Below are positions 34,754 to 44,922 of a DNA stretch of 64,000 nt, in pieces. The notes beneath the pieces were generated by a model. That model did not search any database and was not told where the DNA came from. It worked only from the letters and a program-made list of their open reading frames with translations. Source of the DNA: Sphingopyxis panaciterrae (lineage in GTDB: Bacteria; Pseudomonadota; Alphaproteobacteria; Sphingomonadales; Sphingomonadaceae); assembly GCF_011762125.1 (NCBI RefSeq), contig NZ_JAASQN010000003.1, positions 248,001 to 312,000 on the forward strand. Reading direction: 5' to 3'. The first letter of the stretch is position 1; each line of letters starts with the position of its first letter. The position numbers and the translations under genes are program-made.

Positions 34754-35239
34754 CTAACCCGCGATCAATGCTATGACAAACAGCACCAGCGCGGCGGTCG
34801 AGGCGAGGGTGCGGACATGGTTCCAGAAGGTCCATTCGCGAAGATAAAGCGCCCAGAGCGCTGCATCCGCCGCGCTCGCCGGATTGCTCTTTGCCAGCGC
34901 GCTGTTGCGCGGGACGTTGCAGACCATCGTGACGACGAACATGCCGGCGAAATAGATGAGCCCGCCGGCCATGGCGGCGGCCGCGCCCGGGACGCCCCAG
35001 CGGAGCAGGCCGATGACGGCGAGCGCGAGGCTCGACAGGCTGCTGCCGACGAACAGCGGCATGAACAGCGATCGCTGGATCTCGACGTTGATGCTGTTCA
35101 TCGCCGCGATCCCCGCGGGCACGTCGATCCGTGCAAGCGCCCGCATCGCGAACGCCGAAAAGGTGAAATAGAGCCCGGCGACGAGCCCGCAGGCGACGAT
35201 CGAAAACCAGAGCAGGACCATGGTGACGCTATCGGCCAA
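34754..35239 (-). CDS. DUF1772 (anthrone oxygenase-like) membrane protein
   Basis: 161 residues with four membrane segments; CNVPRNSAL and the YLREWTFWNHVRT segment match the DUF1772 pattern. The start is decided by the ribosome binding site: GGAGG lies 6 nt before a TTG at 35239, while the ATG six codons further in has none. Function in bacteria is unknown. Confidence 0.82.
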   Translation of the reverse strand: MADSVTMVLLWFSIVACGLVAGLYFTFSAFAMRALARIDVPAGIAAMNSINVEIQRSLFMPLFVGSSLSSLALAVIGLLRWGVPGAAAAMAGGLIYFAGMFVVTMVCNVPRNSALAKSNPASAADAALWALYLREWTFWNHVRTLASTAALVLFVIALIAG

Positions 35240-35322
35240 GACATGCCTCCATCGCAGAGGGGCGGTGCGCCGATCTACGCCCGAATCGCCGCAACGCCAA
35301 GCCGCACGATCGATGGCGCCCG

Positions 35323-35793
35323 TCAGGCCACCGGCGTCGAATCTTCGGCCGCATCGGGGTCGTCGGCGGGTTCGCCGTCCGATGTCGCCAGGAAAACGAC
35401 CAGCCGCCCGTCGCTCGGCCGGCGCATCACCGTCACGAACAGCGATGGCGTGCCGCCCGCCATATCGGCCCGCGCCTTGTCATCCTGAAAGCGGATGTCG
35501 GCGTCCGCGATTTCCGCGCGATGCGCCTTGTCGGCGAAATATTCGTCGGTGCTGTCGCCGGGCTGGAGGACGCCGCCGACGTCGACGTTGAACCGGTCCT
35601 GCCGCAGGATGGCGGCGGGATCGGTCAGTGCCGCGCCGCTGCTGCTGACGCGGTCGGTATCGGCGATCGTCGCGCCATATTCGACGACATAATCGAGTTG
35701 CTCTTCGTCATCCTGCGCCTGCACCGCGAGCGGCAGGGAAAGCGCTGCGGCGGCGAGCAGGGTGCGGAACATCGTCGTCGAAAAACCCATCAT
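35323..35793 (-). CDS. Secreted protein of unknown function
   Basis: 156 residues with a signal sequence (about 8-24, AVQAQ cleavage region). The mature protein is acidic, with FRVMRRPSDGRLVVFLA-like strands near the end and a disordered acidic C-terminus. The start overlaps the stop of the preceding gene on the same strand, so it is the third member of a coupled group of secreted proteins. No family recognised. Confidence 0.7.
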   Translation of the reverse strand: MMGFSTTMFRTLLAAAALSLPLAVQAQDDEEQLDYVVEYGATIADTDRVSSSGAALTDPAAILRQDRFNVDVGGVLQPGDSTDEYFADKAHRAEIADADIRFQDDKARADMAGGTPSLFVTVMRRPSDGRLVVFLATSDGEPADDPDAAEDSTPVA

Positions 35794-36797
35794 CGTGGTC
35801 CCCATAAAATCTGGCAGCGATCACCGCTGGTGACATAATCGGCAAGCATGCCGCGCTGGAATTCGAGCGTCAAATCGCAATGGAACTGGTTCTCGCGTTT
35901 CTCATAATAAGCCTCCTTGCCAACCTGCCCGACCTGCGCATCATAGGTTTCGCTGTGGGTCCGGCGATAGACGAGCAGGCGGACCGGGCCGCGGTCGCTC
36001 ACCGTCATGGGACGGCCCCACGCCGCGGTGATTTCGCCTTCGCTGCGGCCGATCCATTCCTCGAGCGCGGGGGCGACCTCCTTTTCGCGCTTCATTCGGT
36101 CCTTGCGGCTCTTTTGCGACGCGGCGATCGCGTCGGCATCGCGTTGGCTCTGGTCGGCGATCGCGCCCGCCTGCGCGACGAGCGCCTGCTTGTCCTTCAT
36201 GATCTTTTCGACCTGCGCATTCTGGTCCGCCACCGACACATTGCTGGTGTATGTGGGCCGCTTGCCATCGGTCCACAATTTCTCCCACGCCGTATCGACG
36301 ACCCGCGGCAGGCTCATCGGCCCCATATAGATGAAATTGCGTGGATCATTATTGGCGTCGCGCTCCTGCGCGCGTTGCGCCGCTTTCTTCGGGCCCTTGT
36401 CGCAGGCAAAAGTCAGGATCTGGTGCTCGGTGACGTTGGCGGGTGCATGATCGCCGACGTCGGGGCCGCGGCGCAGCGCGCCGTCGCGCGGGCTGATCTG
36501 CACCAGGTCGATGCGCAGCGATTTGCGCTGGCAGTCGACATGATAATTGGCGCTTGACCAGTCGGGCTGCGACGGCGCTTCGAAAACGGTCGTCGCCTCG
36601 ACCTTGAAGCTGGTATCGCTGTTGAATTCGGGGCTGATATAATCTTCGTCGATCACGGTGAAGGTACGGTTCGGCCGGTCGCCGCCGGTGTAGACGAGCC
36701 ACTGGTTGGCCTGTGCGGGCGCCGCGATCCCTGCGGACAGGACCGCAAGGGCGAGTGCGGTGCGTTTCGGAGCGTTGAGCGATGCTTTTGCGGCCAT
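35790..36797 (-). CDS. Secreted protein of unknown function with central coiled region
   Basis: 335 residues with a signal sequence (about 10-30, PAQANQ). Residues about 30-130 form a strand-rich domain (WLVYTGGDRPNRTFTVIDEDYI; YHVDCQRKSLRI). About 200-240 is a charged, possibly coiled-coil stretch (QVEKIMKDKQALVAQAGAI), then an SmpA-like ending (IGRSEGEITAAWGRP, YRRTHSETY, CDLTLEFQRGMLADY). It sits between the DUF4189 gene and another secreted protein. The ending suggests an envelope role, but I cannot name a function. Confidence 0.72.
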   Translation of the reverse strand: MAAKASLNAPKRTALALAVLSAGIAAPAQANQWLVYTGGDRPNRTFTVIDEDYISPEFNSDTSFKVEATTVFEAPSQPDWSSANYHVDCQRKSLRIDLVQISPRDGALRRGPDVGDHAPANVTEHQILTFACDKGPKKAAQRAQERDANNDPRNFIYMGPMSLPRVVDTAWEKLWTDGKRPTYTSNVSVADQNAQVEKIMKDKQALVAQAGAIADQSQRDADAIAASQKSRKDRMKREKEVAPALEEWIGRSEGEITAAWGRPMTVSDRGPVRLLVYRRTHSETYDAQVGQVGKEAYYEKRENQFHCDLTLEFQRGMLADYVTSGDRCQILWGPR

Positions 36798-36900
36798 GAT
36801 GATCCCCATTGTTGCGGCGAAACCCGGCGGTGCTCGATCGCCCGCGCGGGCCGGGCCATGCCCGTCGCCATATGTTCGACGTCGCAGTAGCGCGCGCGCC

Positions 36901-37878
36901 TTATTTCTTCTCGGCCAGCGCCTGATAGGCGTCCTGGACGAAGGCGCCCTTCTGCGCTGCGTCGAAGCTCGCGGTGACGGTGCATTTGGTGTCGGCATCC
37001 TTGCACCGCTGCTCGGCATGTTTGCGGGCGTCCTTGTAATCGGGGCTCGATCCGACGCGGATTGCGCGCGTGGCGTCGACGGCGATGGTCAGGACGGCAT
37101 CGGAAACCGTGCGGACCACCTTGCATTTCGCGCCGCTGTCGCGCTCGCACTGCGTCACCGCGGCGGTTTCGGCGTCCTTGCCGCTCGCATAGCCCGTGTT
37201 CACCCAGACCTTCGCACCCCAGTCGCCGGCGGTGTCGCCGTCGACCCATGCGGTCGATCCATAGATGCGATGGAAATTGCCCTTCGGCGGAAAGACGATC
37301 GCCTGGCTGATCGGATTGCCGATCTCCTCGACCCATGCCGGCGAATTCGTCGTGTTGAACACCTCGCAAATCGCCTGTTCCTTCACGCAGACCTTCTCGA
37401 CTTCCTTCTTGGCCTTGCCGTCGCTCGCCCCCGTTGCTGCCCATAATGTGCCGAGCCCGTCGCGCGCGATGGCGATCGATCCATTGGCGGCGCCGGGGGT
37501 CAGCGTGCACCCCGACCCCATCGCCGCGGTGCAGGCGGCGAGCGCGGCGTTGCCCGCCGCATCGGCGCTGCGATAGCCTGCGGCGGTCCAGACGTCGGAG
37601 GCCTCGGGATGCCAGGCGGCGACATAATAGCTGTTCACCCATTGGGTTGGCGGTCCCTGCGGCACCGGCTCCGCCGCCTCGTCGCGCACGCAGAGCGGAA
37701 CCCCGGCGACGCCGTTGCCGCCCTGCGTCATTCCGACCATCCGTTCGCCGGGGCCCGGGCCGTTGCACGGATATTGCGCCCTTGCGGGCTGGGACGGCAT
37801 CAGCGCGGCAAACAGCGCCGCGGCGAGCAAGGCGAAGGCGAAAATCCCCGATCGGGGCCGGACGGAAAAAATGGACAT
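36901..37878 (-). CDS. Secreted DUF4189-type repeat protein
   Basis: 325 residues with a signal sequence (about 11-35, ARAQ). Two or three DUF4189-like units follow, each with WGA.GW-type strands, an alanine-rich helix and paired cysteines (ALAACTAAMGSGCTL; AAVTQCERDSGAKCKVV; AEQRCKDADTKCTVTASF). The cysteine pairs probably form disulfides in the periplasm. It is the first gene of a three-gene reverse-strand group of secreted proteins. Function unknown. Confidence 0.82.
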   Translation of the reverse strand: MSIFSVRPRSGIFAFALLAAALFAALMPSQPARAQYPCNGPGPGERMVGMTQGGNGVAGVPLCVRDEAAEPVPQGPPTQWVNSYYVAAWHPEASDVWTAAGYRSADAAGNAALAACTAAMGSGCTLTPGAANGSIAIARDGLGTLWAATGASDGKAKKEVEKVCVKEQAICEVFNTTNSPAWVEEIGNPISQAIVFPPKGNFHRIYGSTAWVDGDTAGDWGAKVWVNTGYASGKDAETAAVTQCERDSGAKCKVVRTVSDAVLTIAVDATRAIRVGSSPDYKDARKHAEQRCKDADTKCTVTASFDAAQKGAFVQDAYQALAEKK

Positions 37879-38008
37879 GACGAACGTCTGTTCCTTGACT
37901 GGCTGATGGCTGCCATGTCGCATGGCAAAGGCCGGCGGGCTGTGATCCTTCGCACAGCCCACGCCTTTTTCCGTTTGTCTTCAAGTCCTTTTGTGTCCGG
38001 ACAGCCGT

Positions 38009-38803
38009 TCAGCCCAGAATGTCGGCGTGATACCAGGCGCCGCGCCGGCCGGCCGCGATCGGCAGCCCGAACAGGCGTGTCAGCGCCTCGCTGGTCAGCA
38101 GCGCGTCCTTGCTGCCGTCGTCGGCGATCCGGCCGCCGTTCAGCATCACGATGCGCGATATTTCGGGCAATATCTCCTCGATATGATGCGTGATGAGCAG
38201 CAAGGCCGTGCCGCCGCGCGCGACCGCGCGCAGCATGTCGAGGAAATGATGCCGCGCGGCGGGGTCGAGCCCCGCGCATGGTTCGTCGAGCAACAGCGCG
38301 CACGGGCGATGGGCGAGCGCGCGGGCGATCAGCACGCGGCGGGCTTCGCCGGTCGACAGGCTCGCCATGCTGCGCCCGATCAGGTGCGTCGCTCCGACCT
38401 CCTCGATCGCGGCGCGCGAGGCGTCGACCATCTCCTGCGTATAGACTTGATGCGCCCACAGCCCGCGCGACGCAAAAAAGCCCGAGACGACGCAGTCGAG
38501 CACCTCCAGCGGGGGTTCGGCATCGAAGTCGAGCTGCATCGTCGACGATACGATGCCGAGCAGTTGGCGAAGCTCGAAGACATTCCAGCTATCCTGCCCG
38601 AAAATCCGCACCTGTCCGCCATAGCGCGGATAGATCTGGCGCGTGATCAGCTTGACCAGCGTCGACTTGCCCGATCCGTTGGCGCCGAGAATCGCGATAT
38701 TCTCGCCCGACCTCAGCGTCAGCGCGGGCAGGTCGAGGATGCAGGCATCATCCGCCATGACCTGAACGTCGGTGAGGGCGAGGAGGGGGGCTGTGTCGGT
38801 CAT
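38009..38803 (-). CDS. ABC transporter ATP-binding protein (orphan)
   Basis: 264 residues. Walker A GANGSGKST (40-48), signature SLSTGEARR and Walker B ALLLDEPCAGLD are intact, with the switch histidine in LLLITHHIEE. The pattern is closest to ModF-like and other soluble ABC ATPases. No permease or binding protein is adjacent, so it may serve a distant transporter or act without one. Confidence 0.88.
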   Translation of the reverse strand: MTDTAPLLALTDVQVMADDACILDLPALTLRSGENIAILGANGSGKSTLVKLITRQIYPRYGGQVRIFGQDSWNVFELRQLLGIVSSTMQLDFDAEPPLEVLDCVVSGFFASRGLWAHQVYTQEMVDASRAAIEEVGATHLIGRSMASLSTGEARRVLIARALAHRPCALLLDEPCAGLDPAARHHFLDMLRAVARGGTALLLITHHIEEILPEISRIVMLNGGRIADDGSKDALLTSEALTRLFGLPIAAGRRGAWYHADILG

Positions 38804-38895
38804 GGCGGCGCCTTGAGCATGGCGAGGCATGATTGGGAAGGGGAAATAGGGGGTGGCAGCTTTGGGGGTGGGGAGGGGACGTTCGCTAACCATCC

Positions 38896-39045
38896 ATAAC
38901 CGTCGCCCCCGCGAAGGAGTGAAGGGTCGAATGGTCCCCCGGACCATTCTTGGACATGCCGGGGGCATGTCCAACCCTTAACTGGCCGCAATCGGCCGAG
39001 CGCAAGGTTGCCAGCGGCCCCCGCCTTCGCGGGGGCGACGGTTAT
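38896..39045. repeat. Composite inverted repeat with ATAACCGTCGCCCCCGCGAAGG termini
   Basis: The outer arms ATAACCGTCGCCCCCGCGAA and its complement (38896-38917 and 39024-39045) are perfect inverted repeats of 22 bp. Between them lie two smaller palindromes (ATGGTCCCCCGGACCAT and GGACATGCC..GGCATGTCC). The 150-bp unit is unrelated in sequence to the adjacent REPIN-like element. Confidence 0.75.
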
Positions 39046-39084
39046 TTAGCTAGCGTCCGCTACCGGCCGCTTCCTGCCTTTTTT

Positions 39085-39176
39085 CGTCATCCCGGGCTTG
39101 ACCCGGGATCCCGCTTTTTGACCGCATAATCCGTCTCGGACTTCAAGCGGGACCCCGGATCAAGTCCGGGGTGACG
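39085..39176. repeat. REPIN-like inverted repeat, copy D
   Basis: Arms CGTCATCCCGGGCTTGACCC and the complement of CGTCACCCCGGACTTGATCC, in opposite order to copies A and C. The outer flanks are also inverted (CCGGCCGCTTCCTGCC before, GGCAGCAACCGGCCGGAAGC after), as in copy G, so D and G form a second subfamily. Confidence 0.9.
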
Positions 39177-39355
39177 ATGAATGCGTACGGCAGCAACCGG
39201 CCGGAAGCGGACATCCATTCTCCCCTTGCCGACTCAGGCGGCGAAGCCTATATGCGGCGTACTTCTTGACATGGTTAGCCAGTTGGGACGTCGGGGCCGC
39301 GGGCCGCGGCGGCTATACCCGCATGGTTTTCCGGTCATTCGAATGGGAAAGACAC

Positions 39356-39901
39356 TTGGCCGACCTCGACGTCCTCAATGCGATCATCGCGCCCGAAGCC
39401 GAGGCGATGGGCCTCGCGCTCGTGCGCGTTGCTTTCTTTGGCGGCGAGAGCGACCCGACGCTGCAGGTGATGGCCGAGCGCCCCGAGACGCGCCAGCTGA
39501 CGATCGACGATTGCGCCGACCTGTCGCGCCGCATCTCGGACCGGCTCGATGCGCTCGAGGAGGCCGGCAAGGACCCGATCGACGTCGCTTACCGGCTGGA
39601 AGTGTCATCGCCCGGCATCGACCGGCCGCTGACGCGCCCTGCCGACTTCGCCGATTGGGCGGGGCATGAGGCAAAGCTTACGCTGAAAGAGAAGCGCGAC
39701 GGGCGTCAGCGTTTCAACGGCGAACTGGTCGGCATCGACGGCGATATCGTCACGATTTCGGATAAAGAGGGTGTGGAGCATCCGCTGCCGTTCGATGCGA
39801 TCGACACGGCGAAGCTCGTTCTCACCGATAAATTAATTGCCGCAACCGTCCCGCTCTCGATCGAGGGCGCCGACGAAATGGAAGAAGAAGGACAGGACTG
39901 A
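39356..39901 (+). CDS. rimP: Ribosome maturation factor RimP
   Basis: 181 residues from a TTG start preceded by GGGAAAGA at good spacing; the ATG at 39323 would add 11 residues. The two-domain RimP pattern is seen: IIAPEAEAMGLALVRVAFFGG, VSSPGIDRPLTRPADF, then an SH3-like C-domain (KLTLKEKRDGRQRFNGELVGI). It is needed for 30S maturation. The stop overlaps the nusA start (TGATG), opening the usual rimP-nusA-infB cluster. Confidence 0.95.
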   Translation: MADLDVLNAIIAPEAEAMGLALVRVAFFGGESDPTLQVMAERPETRQLTIDDCADLSRRISDRLDALEEAGKDPIDVAYRLEVSSPGIDRPLTRPADFADWAGHEAKLTLKEKRDGRQRFNGELVGIDGDIVTISDKEGVEHPLPFDAIDTAKLVLTDKLIAATVPLSIEGADEMEEEGQD

Positions 39902-41559
39902 TGGCCACTGCCATTTCCGCCAACAAGGCCGAGCTGCTGGCGATTGCCAATTCGGTTGCCAGCGAGAAGATGATCGACAAGGCGATCGTCATCGAGGCGA
40001 TCGAGGAAGCGATCCAGCGCGCCGCGCGCGCCCGCTACGGCGCCGAAAATGATATTCGCGCCAAGCTCGACGCCCAGACCGGCGACCTGCGCTTGTGGCG
40101 CGTCGTCGAAGTGGTCGAACAGGTCGAGGATTATTTCAAGCAGGTCGATCTGGCTGCCGGCCAGAAGCTCCAGAAGGATGCCCAGCTTGGCGACTTCATC
40201 GTCGATCCGCTGCCCGCGGTCGACCTCGGCCGCATCGACGCCCAGTCGGCGAAGCAGGTGATCTTCCAGAAGGTCCGCGAAGCCGATCGCGAACGCCAAT
40301 ATGCCGAGTTCAAGGATCGCGCGGGTGAAATCATCACCGGCGTCGTGAAATCGGTCGAATTCGGCCACATCGTCGTCAACCTCGGCCGCGCCGAAGGCGT
40401 GATCCGCCGCGACCAGCAGATCCCGCGTGAACTGATGCGCGTCGGCGACCGCGTCCGCGCGCTGATCCTGTCGGTGCGCAGCGAAACCCGCGGGCCGCAG
40501 ATCTTTTTGAGCCGCGCGCACCCCGACTTCATGAAGAAGCTGTTCGCGCAGGAAGTGCCCGAAATCTACGACGGCATCATCGAGATCAAGGCCGCCGCGC
40601 GCGACCCGGGCTCGCGCGCCAAGATCGGCGTCATCAGCTATGATGGCTCGATCGACCCCGTCGGCGCGTGCGTCGGCATGAAGGGCAGCCGCGTCCAGGC
40701 GGTCGTCCAGGAAATGCAGGGCGAAAAGATCGACATCATCCCTTGGTCCGAAGACACCGCGACCTTCGTCGTCAACGCGCTCCAGCCCGCAACGGTCCAG
40801 CGCGTCGTGATCGACGAGGATGACAGCCGCATCGAAGTCGTCGTTCCCGACGACCAGCTGTCGCTCGCCATCGGCCGCCGCGGCCAGAATGTCCGTCTCG
40901 CCAGCCAGCTGACCGGCAGCCAGATCGACATCATGACCGAGGCCGACGCGAGCGAAAAGCGCCAGCGCGAATTCGTCGAGCGTTCGACGATGTTCCAGGA
41001 AGAGCTCGATGTCGACGAAACGCTCGCGCAGCTGCTCGTCGCCGAAGGCTTCAGCGAGCTCGAAGAAGTCGCCTATGTCGGCATCGACGAACTCGCGAGC
41101 ATCGAAGGATTCGACGAGGAACTGGCGCAGGAGCTGCAGAGCCGCGCGACCGAAGGTCTCGAGCGCCGCGAAGAAGCGTCGCGCGCGCAGCGCCGCGAAC
41201 TGGGCGTTGAAGATGCTCTGGCCGACATTCCGCACCTGACCGAAGCGATGCTCGTCGTGCTTGGCAAGGCCGGGATCAAGACGCTCGACGACCTCGCCGA
41301 CCTGGCGACCGACGAACTGATCGCCAAGAAGCGCACCGACAACCGCCGCGGCCCGCCGCGCAGCGAACGCGCCGAGCGCGCAGAGGATCGGGGCGGTGTG
41401 CTCGGCGAATATGGCCTGAGCGAAGAACAGGGTAACGAGATCATCATGGCGGCGCGTGCGCACTGGTTCGAAGACGAACCGGCTGCGGACGCGCCGCAAG
41501 CTGGGCCCGCGGCAGAGCCGCAAACCGGGGAGGCCGCTGATGCGGACCCCGCACAATGA
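39901..41559 (+). CDS. nusA: Transcription termination/antitermination factor NusA
   Basis: 552 residues: N-terminal RNA polymerase-binding domain (1-130), S1 domain ([20 protein letters not shown], about 140-200), two KH domains ([18 protein letters not shown] and [13 protein letters not shown]), and C-terminal acidic helix-hairpin-helix repeats. The C-terminal end overlaps the following ylxR-like gene by 20 nt. It acts with RNA polymerase at pauses and on rRNA operons. Confidence 0.97.
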   Translation: MATAISANKAELLAIANSVASEKMIDKAIVIEAIEEAIQRAARARYGAENDIRAKLDAQTGDLRLWRVVEVVEQVEDYFKQVDLAAGQKLQKDAQLGDFIVDPLPAVDLGRIDAQSAKQVIFQKVREADRERQYAEFKDRAGEIITGVVKSVEFGHIVVNLGRAEGVIRRDQQIPRELMRVGDRVRALILSVRSETRGPQIFLSRAHPDFMKKLFAQEVPEIYDGIIEIKAAARDPGSRAKIGVISYDGSIDPVGACVGMKGSRVQAVVQEMQGEKIDIIPWSEDTATFVVNALQPATVQRVVIDEDDSRIEVVVPDDQLSLAIGRRGQNVRLASQLTGSQIDIMTEADASEKRQREFVERSTMFQEELDVDETLAQLLVAEGFSELEEVAYVGIDELASIEGFDEELAQELQSRATEGLERREEASRAQRRELGVEDALADIPHLTEAMLVVLGKAGIKTLDDLADLATDELIAKKRTDNRRGPPRSERAERAEDRGGVLGEYGLSEEQGNEIIMAARAHWFEDEPAADAPQAGPAAEPQTGEAADADPAQ

Positions 41560-42310
41560 TCAGCTGAGCGAACCAGACCGCGCTGGTCGGCGCGGCCAGC
41601 ATGTGCCCGAGCGGCGCTGCGTCATCACCGGCGAGGTTTCGCCGGCGCAGCGGCTCGTGCGCCTTGCGCTCGCGCCCGACGGCAGTATTGCGCCCGACGT
41701 CCATGGCAAGGCGCCGGGGCGCGGCGCCTGGGTCGGCGTCGACCGCGCCACGCTTGAAGCCGCGCAGGCAAAAGGCAAGCTGAGGGGCGGGCTCGCGCGC
41801 GCGCTTCACGAAGGCAATATCACGATCCCCGACGACCTCGGCGCGCGCATCGAGGCGCAGCTTCAGCGCGCGACGCTCGACCGGCTGGGACTGGAATCGC
41901 GCTCGGGTACGTTGCTCAGCGGCAATGAAAAGATCGAGACCGCGGCGCGCAAGGGGCAGGTGCGCCTGCTCCTCCATGCCAGCGATGCGGGCGAGGACGG
42001 CCGCAAGAAACTGGCGCAGGCGTGGCGCGTTGGCGAGGACGATGAAGGGTCGGGCCGCGAGGGCCGGGTCTTGCCCGTGGACCGCGGCACCCTATCTATG
42101 GCATTAGGCCGCGAGAATGCGGTGCATCTGGCGTTGACTGACGCCCGCGCCGCCGACCGCGTGCTGGCGCATTTGAGCCGCTGGCAGTTTTTCACAGGAT
42201 GGAGTAGGGACGCGGCCAACCGCGATTCCGATCCGCATGCCGCGCCGGCTTCTGGCGAGGAAAATATGGGGGCGTTGCCGACCAGCGACGCCGCTTCGGA
42301 CGCGTTTTGA
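41540..42310 (+). CDS. YlxR (DUF448) RNA-binding domain fused to an L7Ae-like (YlxQ) domain
   Basis: 256 residues. The N-terminal 90 carry the YlxR signature PERRCVITGE..P.QRLVRL and GRGAWVGVDRATL. Residues about 125-220 (GNEKIETAARKGQVRLLLHA, GRENAVHLALTD) match the L7Ae/L30e-like YlxQ fold. In Gram-positives these are two genes; in alphaproteobacteria they are often fused as here. GGGAGG precedes the ATG at 41540. It lies between nusA and infB as usual, and probably binds RNA on the ribosome or RNA polymerase. Confidence 0.9.
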   Translation: MRTPHNDQLSEPDRAGRRGQHVPERRCVITGEVSPAQRLVRLALAPDGSIAPDVHGKAPGRGAWVGVDRATLEAAQAKGKLRGGLARALHEGNITIPDDLGARIEAQLQRATLDRLGLESRSGTLLSGNEKIETAARKGQVRLLLHASDAGEDGRKKLAQAWRVGEDDEGSGREGRVLPVDRGTLSMALGRENAVHLALTDARAADRVLAHLSRWQFFTGWSRDAANRDSDPHAAPASGEENMGALPTSDAASDAF

Positions 42311-42327
42311 AGGAATGATGGTTTTCG

Positions 42328-44886
42328 ATGAGTGACGAACAGGACAAACCGACCCTTACCCGCAAGCCCTTGGGGCTGAAGCGGACGGTCGAGGCCGGGC
42401 AGGTGCAGCAGCAATTCAGCCACGGGCGCCGGAATACGGTGGTGGTCGAGGTGAAGCGTCGCCGCGTGCTTGGCCGTCCGGGCGAAGCCGCCCCGGCACA
42501 GGAGGTCGAAGAGGTCGAGGCCGCTCCGGCGCCCGCACCGGTCGCCGCTCCCGCACCTGCGCCCGCTCCGAAGCCGGTCGCCCCCCGGGTCAGCGAGAAT
42601 GACAGCCTGATGTCGCGTCAGGAACGCCAGGCACAGCTGCTGCGCGAGGCCGAAGAGTCGCGCATGAATGCGCTCGAGGACAATCGCCGCCGCGACGAAG
42701 CCGCGCGCGCACGCGCCGCCGAGGAAGAAAAGGCGCGCGCCGAAGCGCGTGTCGAAGAGGCCGCGGCAAAGGCCGCCGAGCCGGCGCCGGCCGCGCCTGC
42801 AGCCGTTGAACCCGCCGCCGAGGCGCCCGCCGCCGCTGCCGAACCGCAGGGCGAGGCCGCACCCGCGGCTCCGCGTCCGGCGACGGCCAGCGCCGCGCCC
42901 GCGCCGCGCCGCTTCACTCCGGTCGAGGCGCCGAAGCGTCCCGAACCGAAGCGTCCCGAGCCCAAGGCGACCCGGGGCGGCGACAGCCGCCGCCAGTCGG
43001 GCAAACTGACCGTTACGCGCGCGCTGAACGACGACGAGGGCGCGCGGGCGCGCAGCCTCGCGGCGCTGAAGCGCGCCCGCGAAAAGGAAAAACGCTCGCA
43101 CATGACTTCGTCGGGCCCGCGTGAGAAGCAGGTCCGCGAAGTCGTCGTGCCCGAAAGCATCACGGTTCAAGATCTCGCCAATCGTATGGCCGAAAAGACC
43201 AGCGATCTGGTCAAGGCGCTGTTCAAGATGGGCAGCCCGTCGGCCAGCACCGACACGATCGATCAGGACACCGCCGAACTGCTCGTCACCGAATTCGGGC
43301 ACGAGATCATTCGCGTCAGCGAAGGCGATATCGATATCCGTCATGACGAAGATATCGACGATGCCGAGCATCTGAAGCCGCGCGCCCCGGTCGTCACGAT
43401 CATGGGCCATGTCGACCACGGCAAGACCAGCCTGCTCGACGCGCTGCGCGGGGCCAATGTGGTCGCGGGCGAAGCCGGCGGCATCACCCAGCACATCGGC
43501 GCCTATCAGGTGAAGACCCCCGACGGCAGCCTGGTGACTTTCCTCGATACGCCGGGCCACGAAGCCTTCACCGAGATGCGCCAGCGCGGTGCCAACGTCA
43601 CCGACATCGTCATCCTGGTGGTCGCCGCCGACGACGGGCTCAAGCCGCAGTCGATCGAGGCGATTGCGCATGCGAAGGCGGCGGGCGTGCCGATCATCGT
43701 CGCGATCAACAAGGTCGACAAGGAAGGCGCCAATCCGCAGCGCGTCCGCGAACGCCTGCTCGAACATGAGCTGGTGGTCGAGGAAATGGGCGGCGACGTC
43801 CAGAATGTCGAAGTGTCGGCGCTCAAGAAAACCGGTCTCGACAAGCTGCTCGAAGCGATTGCGGTGCAGGCCGAGATCATGGAACTGAAAGCCAACCCCG
43901 ATCGCGCAGCCGAAGGCACGGTGGTCGAGGCGAAGCTCGACAAGGGCCGCGGCCCGGTGGCGACGATCCTCGTCCGCCGCGGTACGCTGAAAGTCGGCGA
44001 CATCTTCGTTTGCGGCGCCGAAAGCGGTCGCGTCCGCGCGCTGATCGACGATCAGGGCAAGCAGATCAAGGCCGCCGGGCCGTCGATGCCGGTGGAAGTG
44101 CTTGGTCTGGGCGGAGTCCCGATGGCGGGCGACACGCTCACCGTCGTCGAGAATGAAGCGCGTGCCCGCGAAGTCGCGACCTATCGTCAGGAACAGGCGA
44201 CGCGCAAGCGCACCGTCCAGGCGCCGGTCAGCCTCGAAGGCATGTTCGAAGCGCTCGCCGACAAGGCGAACATCATCCAGTTCCCGGTCATCATCAAGGG
44301 CGATGTGCAGGGGTCGGTCGAAGCGATCGTCAACGCCCTGAACAAGCTGTCGACCGACGAGATCCGCGTCCGCGTGCTCCAGTCGGGTGCCGGCGCGATC
44401 ACCGAGAGCGACGTGACGCTGGCGGCGGCGACCAAGGCGCCGATCATCGGCTTCAACGTCCGTCCGAACGCCAAGGCGCGCGACATTGCGAAGCGCGAAA
44501 ATGTCCGGTTCATGTATTATGACGTCATCTATCACCTGACCGACGAAATCCGCAAAGAGATGGCGGGTGAGCTCGGTCCCGAACGCGTCGAAACCGTCGT
44601 CGGCCGCGCCGAGGTCAAGGACGTCTTCCCCGCCGGCAAGCGCGACAAGGCCGCGGGCCTGCTCGTGCTCGAAGGCTCGATCCGCAAGGGGCTGCATGCA
44701 CGCCTCACGCGCGCCGATGTCATCGTGTCGGCAACGACGATCTCGTCGCTCCGCCGCTTCAAGGACGACGTCGCCGAAGTGCGCGCCGGCCTGGAATGCG
44801 GTGTCGTCCTCGCCGACACCAACGACATCAAGGCGGGCGACCACCTCGAAGTCTTCGAAGTCGAACTGCGCGAACGGACGCTGTAA
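42328..44886 (+). CDS. infB: Translation initiation factor IF-2
   Basis: 852 residues. The N-terminal 260 are low-complexity Ala/Pro/Glu/Arg-rich, as in other sphingomonad IF-2. The GTPase domain follows with GHVDHGKTS (about 359-367), [10 protein letters not shown] and NKVDK, then domains II-IV ([25 protein letters not shown]). It brings fMet-tRNA to the 30S subunit. It begins 17 nt after the ylxR-like gene. Confidence 0.98.
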   Translation: MSDEQDKPTLTRKPLGLKRTVEAGQVQQQFSHGRRNTVVVEVKRRRVLGRPGEAAPAQEVEEVEAAPAPAPVAAPAPAPAPKPVAPRVSENDSLMSRQERQAQLLREAEESRMNALEDNRRRDEAARARAAEEEKARAEARVEEAAAKAAEPAPAAPAAVEPAAEAPAAAAEPQGEAAPAAPRPATASAAPAPRRFTPVEAPKRPEPKRPEPKATRGGDSRRQSGKLTVTRALNDDEGARARSLAALKRAREKEKRSHMTSSGPREKQVREVVVPESITVQDLANRMAEKTSDLVKALFKMGSPSASTDTIDQDTAELLVTEFGHEIIRVSEGDIDIRHDEDIDDAEHLKPRAPVVTIMGHVDHGKTSLLDALRGANVVAGEAGGITQHIGAYQVKTPDGSLVTFLDTPGHEAFTEMRQRGANVTDIVILVVAADDGLKPQSIEAIAHAKAAGVPIIVAINKVDKEGANPQRVRERLLEHELVVEEMGGDVQNVEVSALKKTGLDKLLEAIAVQAEIMELKANPDRAAEGTVVEAKLDKGRGPVATILVRRGTLKVGDIFVCGAESGRVRALIDDQGKQIKAAGPSMPVEVLGLGGVPMAGDTLTVVENEARAREVATYRQEQATRKRTVQAPVSLEGMFEALADKANIIQFPVIIKGDVQGSVEAIVNALNKLSTDEIRVRVLQSGAGAITESDVTLAAATKAPIIGFNVRPNAKARDIAKRENVRFMYYDVIYHLTDEIRKEMAGELGPERVETVVGRAEVKDVFPAGKRDKAAGLLVLEGSIRKGLHARLTRADVIVSATTISSLRRFKDDVAEVRAGLECGVVLADTNDIKAGDHLEVFEVELRERTL

Positions 44887-44922
44887 CGGGCGTCCGCTCC
44901 GCGCGGATCAGGAGGCGCCGGC

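Larger units (their letters stand above)
38804..39355. other. 550-bp intergenic region packed with two repeat elements
   Basis: Lies between the reverse-strand ABC ATPase and rimP. It contains a composite repeat (38896-39045) and, 40 bp on, REPIN-like copy D (39085-39176). Promoters for rimP-nusA and the ABC gene must lie within or beside these, but I could not place them. No coding region seen. Confidence 0.6.

Noticed and set aside
41863..44844. A 993-codon open frame on the reverse strand opposite ylxR and infB, and similar long antisense frames opposite pnp, nusA, the HerA-like gene, etfA/DUF389 and ligA
   Set aside because: In GC-rich genomes the complement of a real gene often stays open in one frame. 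The translations are low-complexity Arg/Asp/Ala strings with no recognisable domain, and the opposite strand encodes clear family members.
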